Assembly: GCA_018668195.1 (NCBI GenBank)
Contig: JABITU010000013.1
Span: forward strand, 1 to 6,947
From: Tateyamaria sp.
GTDB taxonomy: Bacteria > Pseudomonadota > Alphaproteobacteria > Rhodobacterales > Rhodobacteraceae
Direction: 5' to 3'
Length of the DNA: 6,947 bases
The notes under the pieces were generated by a model. It saw nothing but the letters and a program-made list of their open reading frames with translations, did no database searches and was not told the DNA's origin. Shown piece by piece: positions 1 to 5,730 of the stretch (the stretch's first letter is position 1; the number at the start of each line of letters is the position of its first letter). Made by a program: the position numbers and the translations under genes.

Positions 1-37
1 CGTTCAAACTGCTCAAGTGTTTGCTGCGCGAAGGGGC

Positions 38-679
38 TTAGCCACGCTCCATCATCTGCAAATCACCGCATGCCTCATATGTTGCCTGTTGTGTGTGTAA
101 TGCCTGTTGTGCCTGCCTAAGCCAGAGTGGGCTGGCTGCCCTTTGAATGCGATGGGCCTGCTGTTGGGCGTAGTGCTCACTCAATGAGTGCTGTGTCAGC
201 AGATTAGACTGCTCAGCACCCCAACAAAGATTGTCCAAAATGGTATCACTGCCCATGCGCCAATACTCGTGGGTGACGTAACTGGCCACTGCGGCGCGGT
301 CTTGGGCTGGCATGACCCAGTTCTTAGCCAACAGAGCTGTTTGAGCATGATGCTGCGCCCAAACTGCATTGAGCAAACAACACATGTGTTCTGTGTCCTG
401 CAGTGGGCTCGGCATTACGAAGTGAACATGAAAGTTCTCACTGTCAGCGCCTTCGTGGGCGAAGCACCATCTTGGCATCCGCATATCCTGACGCTCAGCA
501 GCTTTGCCAAAAAACACTCGGTCTATCTTGTTCCAGTAGCTGCGCAGTAGCTTATTTGCAGTTTTGCGCCCGATGGTGCGACCGTTCACAAACTTGAGCG
601 TGCCAAACACATCCCAGTCTTGTGCCATCAGATGCTGCACCAAAGCTCGTCGTTCTTGTTTGCGCTGTTCAAATCCCAT
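38..679 (-). CDS. HUH-type rolling-circle replication initiator (Rep-like endonuclease)
   Basis: A 213-residue protein with the three motifs of rolling-circle initiators in the usual order. Motif 1 is FGTLKF (residues 25-30). Motif 2 is the HUH metal-binding pair H84-V-H86 in FHVHF, with E76 just before it. Motif 3 is SYVTHEY, where Y134 is the likely nicking tyrosine and Y139 an alternative. Such proteins nick one strand at an origin, stay covalently bound to the 5' end and start rolling-circle replication; the relaxase and transposase branches of the superfamily share the fold. The C-terminal 55 residues are Gln/Ala-rich and probably helical. I chose the ATG at 679 because GGAG (687-690) lies 7 nt upstream. 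An in-frame ATG at 886 would add 69 residues that only translate the repeat region. It diverges from the gene at 990 across an iteron-like region, as expected for a Rep gene beside its origin. Motif 3 has His where Lys is common. The HUH call is strong; the exact family is not known. Confidence 0.8.
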   Translation of the reverse strand: MGFEQRKQERRALVQHLMAQDWDVFGTLKFVNGRTIGRKTANKLLRSYWNKIDRVFFGKAAERQDMRMPRWCFAHEGADSENFHVHFVMPSPLQDTEHMCCLLNAVWAQHHAQTALLAKNWVMPAQDRAAVASYVTHEYWRMGSDTILDNLCWGAEQSNLLTQHSLSEHYAQQQAHRIQRAASPLWLRQAQQALHTQQATYEACGDLQMMERG

Positions 680-697
680 TGCGGTTCTCCGCATGTA

Positions 698-726
698 TTT
701 ATCAACGAAGGAGGAAAAGGCGACAA
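698..726 (-). promoter_or_regulatory. Candidate promoter of the Rep gene
   Basis: On the minus strand TTGTCG (726-721) is followed after 17 nt by GATAAA (703-698), part of TTGATAAATAC. The same arrangement, TTG plus 17 nt plus GATAAATAC, occurs in mirror image before the divergent gene at 990, which supports both. The predicted start of transcription would lie only about 12 nt before the ATG at 679, so the leader would be very short. Assigned by inspection only. Confidence 0.4.
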
Positions 727-736
727 AAACGGCAAT

Positions 737-792
737 ACTGTGTTGCAACAATTGTGTTGGAACCACTGTGTTATAGGTTTGTGGTTGCAACA
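737..792 (+). repeat. Four tandem 14-bp iteron-like repeats
   Basis: Four units start at 737, 751, 765 and 779, exactly 14 bp apart: ACTGTGTTGCAACA, ATTGTGTTGGAACC, ACTGTGTTATAGGT and TTGTGGTTGCAACA. Units 1-3 share the core A(C/T)TGTGTT. Units 1 and 4 share the ending TTGCAACA, which contains the palindrome GTTGCAAC. The array sits 58 bp upstream of the Rep start. Phased direct repeats beside a Rep gene are typical of iterons, the initiator binding sites of a replication origin, and could also serve Rep autoregulation. The repeats are directly visible; the iteron role is inferred. Confidence 0.65.
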
Positions 793-814
793 TAGTCTTT
801 AGAACACAGTGGTT
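761..814. repeat. 12-bp perfect inverted repeat around the iteron end
   Basis: AACCACTGTGTT (761-772) and its exact reverse complement AACACAGTGGTT (803-814) flank a 30-nt spacer. The left arm coincides with iteron unit 3, so the core turns over at about 793-802: cores to the left read ACTGTGTT and the next ones to the right read AACACAGT. This could be a cruciform or hairpin used by a nicking Rep, or simply oppositely oriented protein binding sites. Confidence 0.55.
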
Positions 815-881
815 GCCCCGCAGCGTCGTAAGAAATTTCCGTAACACAGTCCCGCACCAAAGTGTCGCAAGAAGTTTTCGC
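803..881 (+). repeat. Two imperfect ~40-bp direct repeats
   Basis: Copy A (803-842) and copy B (843-881) both start with AACACAGT and end with a similar segment, GTCGTAAGAAATTTCCG in A and GTCGCAAGAAGTTTTCG in B. A partial third copy may begin at 882 with ACCACAGTTTCC. The period is 39-40 bp. The repeats are non-coding in my reading: they account for the repetitive peptides seen when this stretch is translated on the minus strand. They are probably part of the same origin or control region as the 14-bp iterons. Confidence 0.55.
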
Positions 882-929
882 ACCACAGTTTCCGACTCAT
901 GTGCTGAGGGACAATATCTGCCCTCGTGT

Positions 930-961
930 TTGCTTCAGCACCACTGTGTTTTGATAAATAC
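930..961 (+). promoter_or_regulatory. Candidate promoter and operator of the gene at 990
   Basis: TTGCTT (930-935), a 17-nt spacer and GATAAA (953-958) form a plausible promoter. It mirrors the Rep-side promoter through the shared TTGATAAATAC (951-961 here, 695-705 in reverse). A further copy of the core, ACCACTGTGTT (940-950), lies inside the spacer. A protein bound there would block RNA polymerase, which suggests the Rep or the small divergent protein controls this promoter. The regulation is inferred. Confidence 0.4.
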
Positions 962-989
962 TTGTGAGACCAAAACACTGGAGAATTGG

Positions 990-1316
990 ATGAGCATAAG
1001 ACTATTAGAACACATGCGCGATGAATTGATCGCAACGGGTATCGTGCAGAACACACCAGAGTTTTGTCGCAGCTGGCTAGGGCGCAGTGAGGGCTATATC
1101 CGCGTGCTGCGCTATCACAACACAGAACCAAGTGTAGAAACGCTGAGTATTTGTGCAAGCAAGCTTGGATACTACGGGGCAAGGCTGGCAAACAGTGAGT
1201 TACACGAGCATCAAATCTGGGCCAAACGTCTATCAGACCTAAAGATGCAGTGTGACAGTGCAATTGGGCGGCAGGCAGAGGCAGTGTGGCGTGCGCCAGA
1301 ACGGATGGCAGTATGA
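990..1316 (+). CDS. Small putative DNA-binding protein, helix-turn-helix-like
   Basis: A 108-residue protein starting at an ATG 6 nt after GGAG (980-983). An in-frame ATG at 813 is less likely because it would translate the repeat region. The central part, about residues 20-60, reads like a helix-turn-helix: FCRSWLGRSEGYIRVL, then EPSVETLSICASKLG, recalling small regulators that recognise DNA with two short helices. From memory it resembles the roughly 100-residue alphaproteobacterial family DUF6626, but I could not check this. The C-terminus is charged and has no membrane segment. It diverges from the HUH Rep gene and shares the repeat-rich control region, so a role as copy-number or Rep repressor is reasonable but inferred. 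The coding call is firm; the function is not. Confidence 0.65.
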   Translation: MSIRLLEHMRDELIATGIVQNTPEFCRSWLGRSEGYIRVLRYHNTEPSVETLSICASKLGYYGARLANSELHEHQIWAKRLSDLKMQCDSAIGRQAEAVWRAPERMAV

Positions 1317-1346
1317 GCCGCTGGTCCGAAATGGGTTCTGCGACTG

Positions 1347-1371
1347 CAAAAATCTGCGCTGCGGTTTTTTG
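1347..1371 (+). terminator. Weak candidate intrinsic terminator after the 990-1316 gene
   Basis: An A tract (1348-1352) and a T tract (1365-1370) flank the GC-rich segment TCTGCGCTGCGG. The A and T tracts can pair into a stem of about eight base pairs with one G-U pair and a bulge. It lies 31 bases past the stop codon at 1316, where a terminator would be expected. The GC part of the stem is poor, so this is tentative. Confidence 0.25.
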
Positions 1372-1437
1372 TAGACCAGTACTTACGCTTTTGGGGTGGT
1401 CTTTTGCGTACCCCACTCCCCCAGCTAGGAGCGGTAC

Positions 1438-1788
1438 ATGACTGACCGGGACGAACTCCGCCGATTGATTGATGTAATTGAGAAGGCCTCCGGCAGTGGC
1501 AGCGTCGAGCAGGCTGTCCATGACATCAAGACCTTTGCCAACACAGTTAGCTTTTTAGCTAACAAACTGGATGCCAGGATTAAGGGTGGTAATTTAAAGA
1601 CCAAACCCAAGTCACGTATTGGCAAAGCAATTGCACCGCCTATTCCTAAGCGTAATGTTCCGCAGCAACAGGCCACTTCGAACTCCACAGCTAGCGGCAT
1701 GCCTTCCGCTGTATCGAGCTCAACATCGCAGGCTGACTACGACAGGCTCAAGCCGCAGGGTGCGCAGGGGCCAATCTCAACATCGTAA
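1438..1788 (+). CDS. Hypothetical protein of the replicon-like block
   Basis: A 116-residue protein that I do not recognise. The start is well supported by AGGAG (1427-1431) 6 nt before the ATG. The first 50 or so residues are charged and likely helical (DELRRLIDVIEKASG, then VEQAVHDIKTFANTV). Next comes a short basic linker (LKTKPKSRIGKAI), then a low-complexity tail rich in Pro, Gln, Ser, Thr and Ala from about residue 66 to the end. There is no signal peptide or membrane segment. The plan of a helical head and disordered tail fits a scaffold, adaptor or ssDNA-binding accessory protein, but this does not identify it. It follows the 990-1316 gene on the same strand after a 121-bp gap. Codons 37-42 include a perfect hairpin at the DNA level (1546-1563). 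Confidence 0.6.
   Translation: MTDRDELRRLIDVIEKASGSGSVEQAVHDIKTFANTVSFLANKLDARIKGGNLKTKPKSRIGKAIAPPIPKRNVPQQQATSNSTASGMPSAVSSSTSQADYDRLKPQGAQGPISTS
1546..1563. repeat. Perfect 7-bp hairpin inside the 1438-1788 gene
   Basis: GTTAGCT, a TTTT loop and AGCTAAC form a perfect 7-bp stem with a 4-nt loop. It directly overlaps another copy of the iteron core, AACACAGT (1540-1547). HUH initiators often cut at or near such hairpins on single-stranded DNA, so this is a possible secondary nick or single-strand origin site. It may equally be chance within coding sequence. Confidence 0.3.
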
Positions 1789-1894
1789 ACAGCTGGCGTC
1801 GTACAGTGCGTATAAGCGTCGTGTTGGCGGCGACCTGTCCGTATCAGCATCTCGCGGCGTTCAGCGTGGGTTGGGGCTGTACGCGGTGTTTTGA
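1655..1894 (+). CDS. Doubtful overlapping ORF for a small basic protein
   Basis: A 79-codon frame (ATG at 1655), shifted by one base relative to the 1438-1788 gene, overlaps its end and runs about 105 bases beyond it. The product is strongly basic, with Arg/Lys clusters (SSRRVRRGQSQHRK, AYKRRVGG) and a Gly/Ser-rich end. There is no good ribosome binding site before 1655. It might be translated by coupling or by frameshifting from the upstream gene, it might be the remains of an extended C-terminus after a frameshift mutation, or it may not be a gene. Basic peptides of this kind occur in ssDNA phages as DNA-packing proteins, but nothing here proves that. Confidence 0.22.
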   Translation: MFRSNRPLRTPQLAACLPLYRAQHRRLTTTGSSRRVRRGQSQHRKQLASYSAYKRRVGGDLSVSASRGVQRGLGLYAVF

Positions 1895-2198
1895 GCGTTT
1901 TTAATGCGAAAAGCGTCGTAACGAAGTACTGCGAAATTCCATTGACCGTCAGGCTGAGAGGTATGCCTTAGAAGGTTACTACTGAGACTTTCGCAAAGCG
2001 GTCGTTGGTGCAGGACGCAGCTAACGGCAGTTGCGAGCCCATATTACCGATTTTCTGCAATGCGGCGAAGGTCTGGTATGGGGACACTAATGGGCCTGCC
2101 GATAAGTGTTCGGTTCAAAGCAAACAACCCCTGTCATGCTCTTGTGAGGCCCGATTTATTGGACGTCAGCGCTAACTTCGAAACTTTTGTGGGTTCGT
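1895..2198. other. Gene-free stretch between the two blocks
   Basis: About 300 bases without a convincing gene, RNA or terminator. A 63-codon frame (2060-2251) reads across it but has no ribosome binding site and runs antisense into the racemase-like gene. The middle part (about 1985-2080) has the look of degenerate intergenic sequence rather than coding sequence. Both flanking genes (the small replicon gene and the racemase-like gene) end towards this region. It is therefore the likely place for the boundary between replicon-like and chromosomal-type DNA, but I see no clear attachment site or target duplication. Confidence 0.4.
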
Positions 2199-2870
2199 TC
2201 ACAAGTCGTTTTCAACAACGCGATGCGCGACAAGGGTTCGCAAAATATTGATCGCGCCTTGGGTGCCGTCAATCAGCGGTACAGGGCTGTTTGGCGCAAG
2301 TTTAGACGCCAGCCCTGCCAATGGGCCGCCTCCCATAACGACACAACGTGCGCCGCGCTGGTGCATTTCCCTGCACAGTTCGCCCATTTCGTCCATGTAG
2401 CGGGTTTGAACCGTGCCTGGATCACCAAAGTCAGTCGTATTCACCGCTAGTGTCGCCAGAAGTTTTGAGCCCAACCCTGCCTCCTCAGCCTTGGCTTTCA
2501 ATGCCGGTACGAGGCTTGGACCAAATGTTACGATGCCGAAAGGCCCGCCAAGTGCTTGGGCTATGGAAAAGGCGGCCGCCGCAATGCCGACCACCGGGAT
2601 ATCCGGTCGCAGCAACTGAACGGCCTCAGCCCCGGTATTGCCAAATGACGCTAAGATTATCCCGTCGCACGGGGCATCATAGGCTTTAACTGTCTCTACG
2701 ACGGCTATGCTTGCATGATCGGCATCGGCTTGTGTCACGATTAGCTCCGGGCCAAAGGCTGGGCAGAGCGTTGTAAATTCATCTCCTGGATAGGCTACAC
2801 CATCGGCGGCCTCTTTTATGCGGGCCGTCGCGCCCTTGGACGTGTTAGGGTTGATGATCAGTAACCGCAT
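2199..2870 (-). CDS. Asp/Glu/hydantoin racemase-family protein lacking both catalytic cysteines
   Basis: A 223-residue cytosolic protein. The N-terminus MRLLIINPNTS (residues 1-11) is the hallmark first strand of hydantoin and Asp/Glu racemases. Family landmarks follow: DGIILASFGNTG (69-80), PVVGIAAAAF (92-101), FGIVTFGP (111-118), CVVMGGGPLAG (176-186) and a C-terminal PLIDG (198-202). Characterised members use two Cys as acid and base, in a CFGDPG-like motif and a GCTGM-like motif. Here these positions are S75 and G181, so ordinary two-base racemisation is doubtful. It may be a divergent subfamily with another reaction or a binding role. Its ATG overlaps the dctM stop by one base (TAATG), so translation is probably coupled. 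A longer in-frame start at 3005 would lie inside dctM and is rejected. Family assignment is firm; activity is uncertain. Confidence 0.85.
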   Translation of the reverse strand: MRLLIINPNTSKGATARIKEAADGVAYPGDEFTTLCPAFGPELIVTQADADHASIAVVETVKAYDAPCDGIILASFGNTGAEAVQLLRPDIPVVGIAAAAFSIAQALGGPFGIVTFGPSLVPALKAKAEEAGLGSKLLATLAVNTTDFGDPGTVQTRYMDEMGELCREMHQRGARCVVMGGGPLAGLASKLAPNSPVPLIDGTQGAINILRTLVAHRVVENDL

Positions 2871-4156
2871 TAGAGGATGACCGACGGTAGCCAGAGGGAA
2901 ATTGCTGGAAAGAGGTTGATCAAGACTAAGGCCACCAACATTGCGCCGATAAACATCATCATTGATGGGATGATCTTGGCGATGGATATCTTCGCGATAG
3001 CGCAAGTGATCAAGACGACTGAGGCCACAGGCGGTGTCTGTTGCCCGATCCCGAGGTTAATGGTCAAAATCAGGCCAAAATGGACACGGTCGATCCCAAG
3101 CTGATCGGCCAGCGGCAAAAAGATCGGCACGAGCATCAGGATCGCAGGAGTCCCGTGAATGATCGTGCCTGCCAGTAGGAAGAAGATGTTGATGACGACC
3201 AAAACAACCCAGTAATTGTCCGACAGCCCCAGGATGCCCTGCGCAATTTCCTGCGGAATGCGTTGGTTCGTCATGTACCATCCCAAAAGGGTCGAGGTTG
3301 CCACGATAAACATCAACATGGCTGAGCGTTTGCCCGCTATGCGCAATGTGTCGATTAACGTGCCAAGGCGCACCGTACGGTAAACGACGGTGGCAAGCAC
3401 AATGGACCAGAAGGCTGCAATGGCACCTGCCTCGGTGGCGGTAAAGATACCGCCAAGAATACCCGCCAACACAAGAATTGGAAGCGTCAGTGGGATGGCT
3501 GCGTCCTTACCGGTTTCGGCGACACGAGCCCATGAGAACGCTCCTTCCGTGGGATAGCCGCGCTTAACAGAGATCGCATAGGCTGTGCCCATCAACAGGC
3601 CACAAACCAGAAATCCAGGCACAATGCCAGCGGCGAATAACTCGGCAATAGATGCATTGGCCACATAAGCATAAAGGATCAAGTTGAGGCTGGGCGGCAC
3701 GATGATCGCCATTGTAGCCGAGGTTGACGTGACAGCAGCCGCGAAAGCCACCGGGTAGCCACGCTTTTTCATCTGCGGGATCATAACCGAGCCGATAGCA
3801 GCTGCGTCCGAAGTGGCGGTGCCCGAGATTTCCGAAAAAAATAGCGATGTCAGAATGTTGACATGGGCCAGCCCGCCGCGGATATGCCCAACAAGAGATG
3901 AAGCAAACGCGATGAGCTTCTCCGCAATCTTACCTTGGTTCATGATTTCGCCTGCGATCATGAACAACAAAGCCGCAACAAGCAGATAGTTGTTAGCTCC
4001 ACCAAAGGGGATCAGCCCAATTATTTGTGGTACAACCGCGGGGTCGAGCACGATCATGGTGGCGGCGGTGACGCCCAGAACAAAGGCAATCGGCAGGCCT
4101 GCAATCAGCAAAGTAACCAAAAGGATCAGGATCATCCATCCGGGATCAAGAAACAT
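2870..4156 (-). CDS. dctM: TRAP transporter large permease subunit, DctM family
   Basis: A 428-residue, very hydrophobic inner-membrane protein of the usual family length. It forms the ion-coupled transport channel of a tripartite ATP-independent periplasmic transporter. The family signature lies at about residues 99-164: NILTSLFFSEISGTATSD, then AAIGSVMIPQMKKRGYP, AAVTSTSAT and IIVPPSLNLILY. A dozen or so membrane segments span the chain. A second half-repeat is visible, with TPPVASV near the C-terminal end. Its ATG overlaps the dctQ stop by one base and its stop overlaps the racemase-like start, both as TAATG. The sequence does not show the substrate; TRAP systems usually carry carboxylates, amino acids, keto acids or sugar acids using a sodium gradient. 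It is intact. Confidence 0.95.
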   Translation of the reverse strand: MFLDPGWMILILLVTLLIAGLPIAFVLGVTAATMIVLDPAVVPQIIGLIPFGGANNYLLVAALLFMIAGEIMNQGKIAEKLIAFASSLVGHIRGGLAHVNILTSLFFSEISGTATSDAAAIGSVMIPQMKKRGYPVAFAAAVTSTSATMAIIVPPSLNLILYAYVANASIAELFAAGIVPGFLVCGLLMGTAYAISVKRGYPTEGAFSWARVAETGKDAAIPLTLPILVLAGILGGIFTATEAGAIAAFWSIVLATVVYRTVRLGTLIDTLRIAGKRSAMLMFIVATSTLLGWYMTNQRIPQEIAQGILGLSDNYWVVLVVINIFFLLAGTIIHGTPAILMLVPIFLPLADQLGIDRVHFGLILTINLGIGQQTPPVASVVLITCAIAKISIAKIIPSMMMFIGAMLVALVLINLFPAISLWLPSVIL

Positions 4157-4677
4157 TACGCGTCACTTTCAGGCAAAAGATCCAAGGGGTCGATACGGAA
4201 TGTCACGATGCCGATAAAACGCACAGCACAAAACAGAGTAATCAGCGCGCCCCCCAGCGGCATCGCGCCGCGAAAGAGCATCATCGGTGCATCAACCGAG
4301 ATCAACGAACGCGCCCCGAAGCTGGCCGCTGCGATCCCGCCGTACCACGCAAGCATTGCGCCAAAGACACCCATCAGGACGAGGTTTAACGCAGTAACGA
4401 CACGCATCATGCCTGCGGGCATCACGCGCAGCACCGCATCAAAGCCAAGGTGTTCGTTGGTGCGAGTCAGATATGCTGCGCCGATAAAGGTCAGCATGGC
4501 CAGTAGATGGGCGGGGAGTTCCTCGCCCCATGACACGCTGTCATTCAAAACGAACCGGGCGAAAACCGCCCAGTTCATGAGCAATAAGAGGAGACCGGCA
4601 AGGGATATGACCAAGACATCCAGCATCACGCCAAGCCAGTGGTCCAGACGCGAAACTAGGCTGTCAAATTCATCCAT
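4156..4677 (-). CDS. dctQ: TRAP transporter small permease subunit, DctQ family
   Basis: A 173-residue inner-membrane protein with four predicted membrane segments, roughly residues 17-37, 52-71, 92-113 and 135-156. The family motif SVSWGEELPAHLLAMLTFIGAA (residues 47-68 without a gap) matches the W-x-E-E-L-P pattern after the first helix. It partners the DctM subunit and helps dock the periplasmic binding protein. The start at 4677 is preceded by AGGAC (4689-4685) with a 7-nt spacer, 20 bp past the dctP stop. The stop is shared with the dctM start (TAATG). Length and layout are normal. Confidence 0.93.
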   Translation of the reverse strand: MDEFDSLVSRLDHWLGVMLDVLVISLAGLLLLLMNWAVFARFVLNDSVSWGEELPAHLLAMLTFIGAAYLTRTNEHLGFDAVLRVMPAGMMRVVTALNLVLMGVFGAMLAWYGGIAAASFGARSLISVDAPMMLFRGAMPLGGALITLFCAVRFIGIVTFRIDPLDLLPESDA

Positions 4678-4697
4678 TTGCTTTGTCCTATTTGTGC

Positions 4698-5678
4698 CTA
4701 TTCGATCCCGAGCGCAGTCTTCGTTGCAGCGATCATGTCTTCGCCGATGACATCAACAAATGTTGGGCTTTCATAAAGCGGGGCAGCGGCCGACTGAAAC
4801 GCAGCAAAATCAATCTCATTGACTTCAATTTTGTTTGCCAGTGCTGCGATGGTTTCCGTGTCGGTTGTTTCACCCCACTCAAATGACCAAGGGGCCACCT
4901 CTTGGGCTACAGAAATTACCGTCGCGCGCAGCTCTTCATCAAGTGATGCAAGGAAGGGTTCACCAATCACGAGGAAAGTTGGCAAATAGACGTGGTTTGA
5001 TAAGGACATATAGCCCTGCACCTCGAATAGTTTGGCCGTGTCGACCACGTTTGCCGGGTTTTCCTGGCCATCAATGGTGCCTTGATCCAAGGCGGAATAG
5101 ACCTCGCCAAAGGACAGTGGCGTGGCGTTGGCACCCAGGGTGTTGAACATTTCAACCCGCTGACGATTGGTAGGTGTTCGGATTTTGAGCCCATCGAGGT
5201 CTGCTGGTGTCACGATCGGACGCACGTTATTGGTGATCTGGCGAAAACCGTTGTCCCACATAGCCGCAAGAACCATGCCAGTGCCGTCAAAGCCGTCTGC
5301 CAGCATTTCGCCCGCCGGACTGCCGATAAAAGTCTGGACCGCTGCGCGGTCTTCAAACAGGTAAGGCAGGTCAAAAATGGAGGTGCGGGTGTTGATCTGG
5401 GACACCGCAGACGCAGAAAGAGAGGCTTGGTGCGTCCCAAAGCCGAGGCCCTGCAGCACGTCCTCTTCTTTGCCCAATGTGTTAGACATGAAAATCTGAA
5501 CGTCGATTTCGCCGGGTGCGGCGGCTTCAAGGCGGGTTTCGTATTCGAGCAGAAAAACATGGGCGAAAGAGCCTTCTGGCAGGGAAGAGTTGATCTGCAT
5601 GATGGCTTCCGCACTGGCGGCAGCGGGGAATATAGCCGCACTGGCCGCGGCGATCAGGCTTTTGCGAGTAAACTTCAT
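4698..5678 (-). CDS. dctP: TRAP transporter periplasmic substrate-binding protein, DctP family
   Basis: A 326-residue protein with a Sec signal peptide: basic MKFTRK, hydrophobic core and cleavage expected after residue 23 (AASA/EA). The mature part has the DctP landmarks: the ligand-clamping Arg167 in GLKIRTP (163-169), the segment SFGEVYSALDQGTIDGQENP (189-208), and a C-terminal helical region. It captures the substrate in the periplasm and delivers it to DctQ/DctM. The conserved Arg usually binds a carboxylate, so an organic-acid or amino-acid-like ligand is likely; the precise ligand cannot be read from sequence. The ribosome binding site AAGGAA (5690-5685) precedes the ATG. It is the first gene of the operon and has its own promoter/operator region upstream. 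Confidence 0.94.
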   Translation of the reverse strand: MKFTRKSLIAAASAAIFPAAASAEAIMQINSSLPEGSFAHVFLLEYETRLEAAAPGEIDVQIFMSNTLGKEEDVLQGLGFGTHQASLSASAVSQINTRTSIFDLPYLFEDRAAVQTFIGSPAGEMLADGFDGTGMVLAAMWDNGFRQITNNVRPIVTPADLDGLKIRTPTNRQRVEMFNTLGANATPLSFGEVYSALDQGTIDGQENPANVVDTAKLFEVQGYMSLSNHVYLPTFLVIGEPFLASLDEELRATVISVAQEVAPWSFEWGETTDTETIAALANKIEVNEIDFAAFQSAAAPLYESPTFVDVIGEDMIAATKTALGIE

Positions 5679-5730
5679 GTGTCGTTCCTTTGTAACAGGT
5701 TGGGAGGAAAAAGAGTCGGCAGTTACTTAA

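Noticed and set aside
1..37. Open minus-strand frame at the left edge reading WLSPFAQQTLEQFE
   Set aside because: It looks protein-like but is too short, and no ATG, GTG or TTG start is visible in frame after its upstream stop, so a downstream gene cannot be supported.
737..792. CRISPR array
   Set aside because: The units are 14 bp, contiguous and without spacers, so they are tandem repeats.
680..886. N-terminal extension of the Rep gene to the ATG at 886
   Set aside because: It would translate the repeat region, lacks the support of a ribosome binding site, and the ATG at 679 has GGAG at 7 nt.
1393..1414. Hairpin GGGGT with ACCCC as a terminator
   Set aside because: Only 5 bp with a 12-nt loop and no T tract; it lies just before a ribosome binding site.
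799..1521. 240-codon minus-strand frame
   Set aside because: It runs antisense to the 990-1316 gene and through the repeats, has no recognisable motifs and no supported start.
2181..2206. Terminator at the end of the racemase-like gene
   Set aside because: The weak TTGTG/CACAA hairpin overlaps the stop codon and no T tract follows on the minus strand.
2871..3005. Longer start for the racemase-like protein
   Set aside because: The extra 45 residues lie inside dctM in another frame and precede the family's normal N-terminus MRLLIINPNTS.
3935..4750. 271-codon plus-strand frame
   Set aside because: It is antisense to dctM and dctQ, both clearly real, and its product has no family features.
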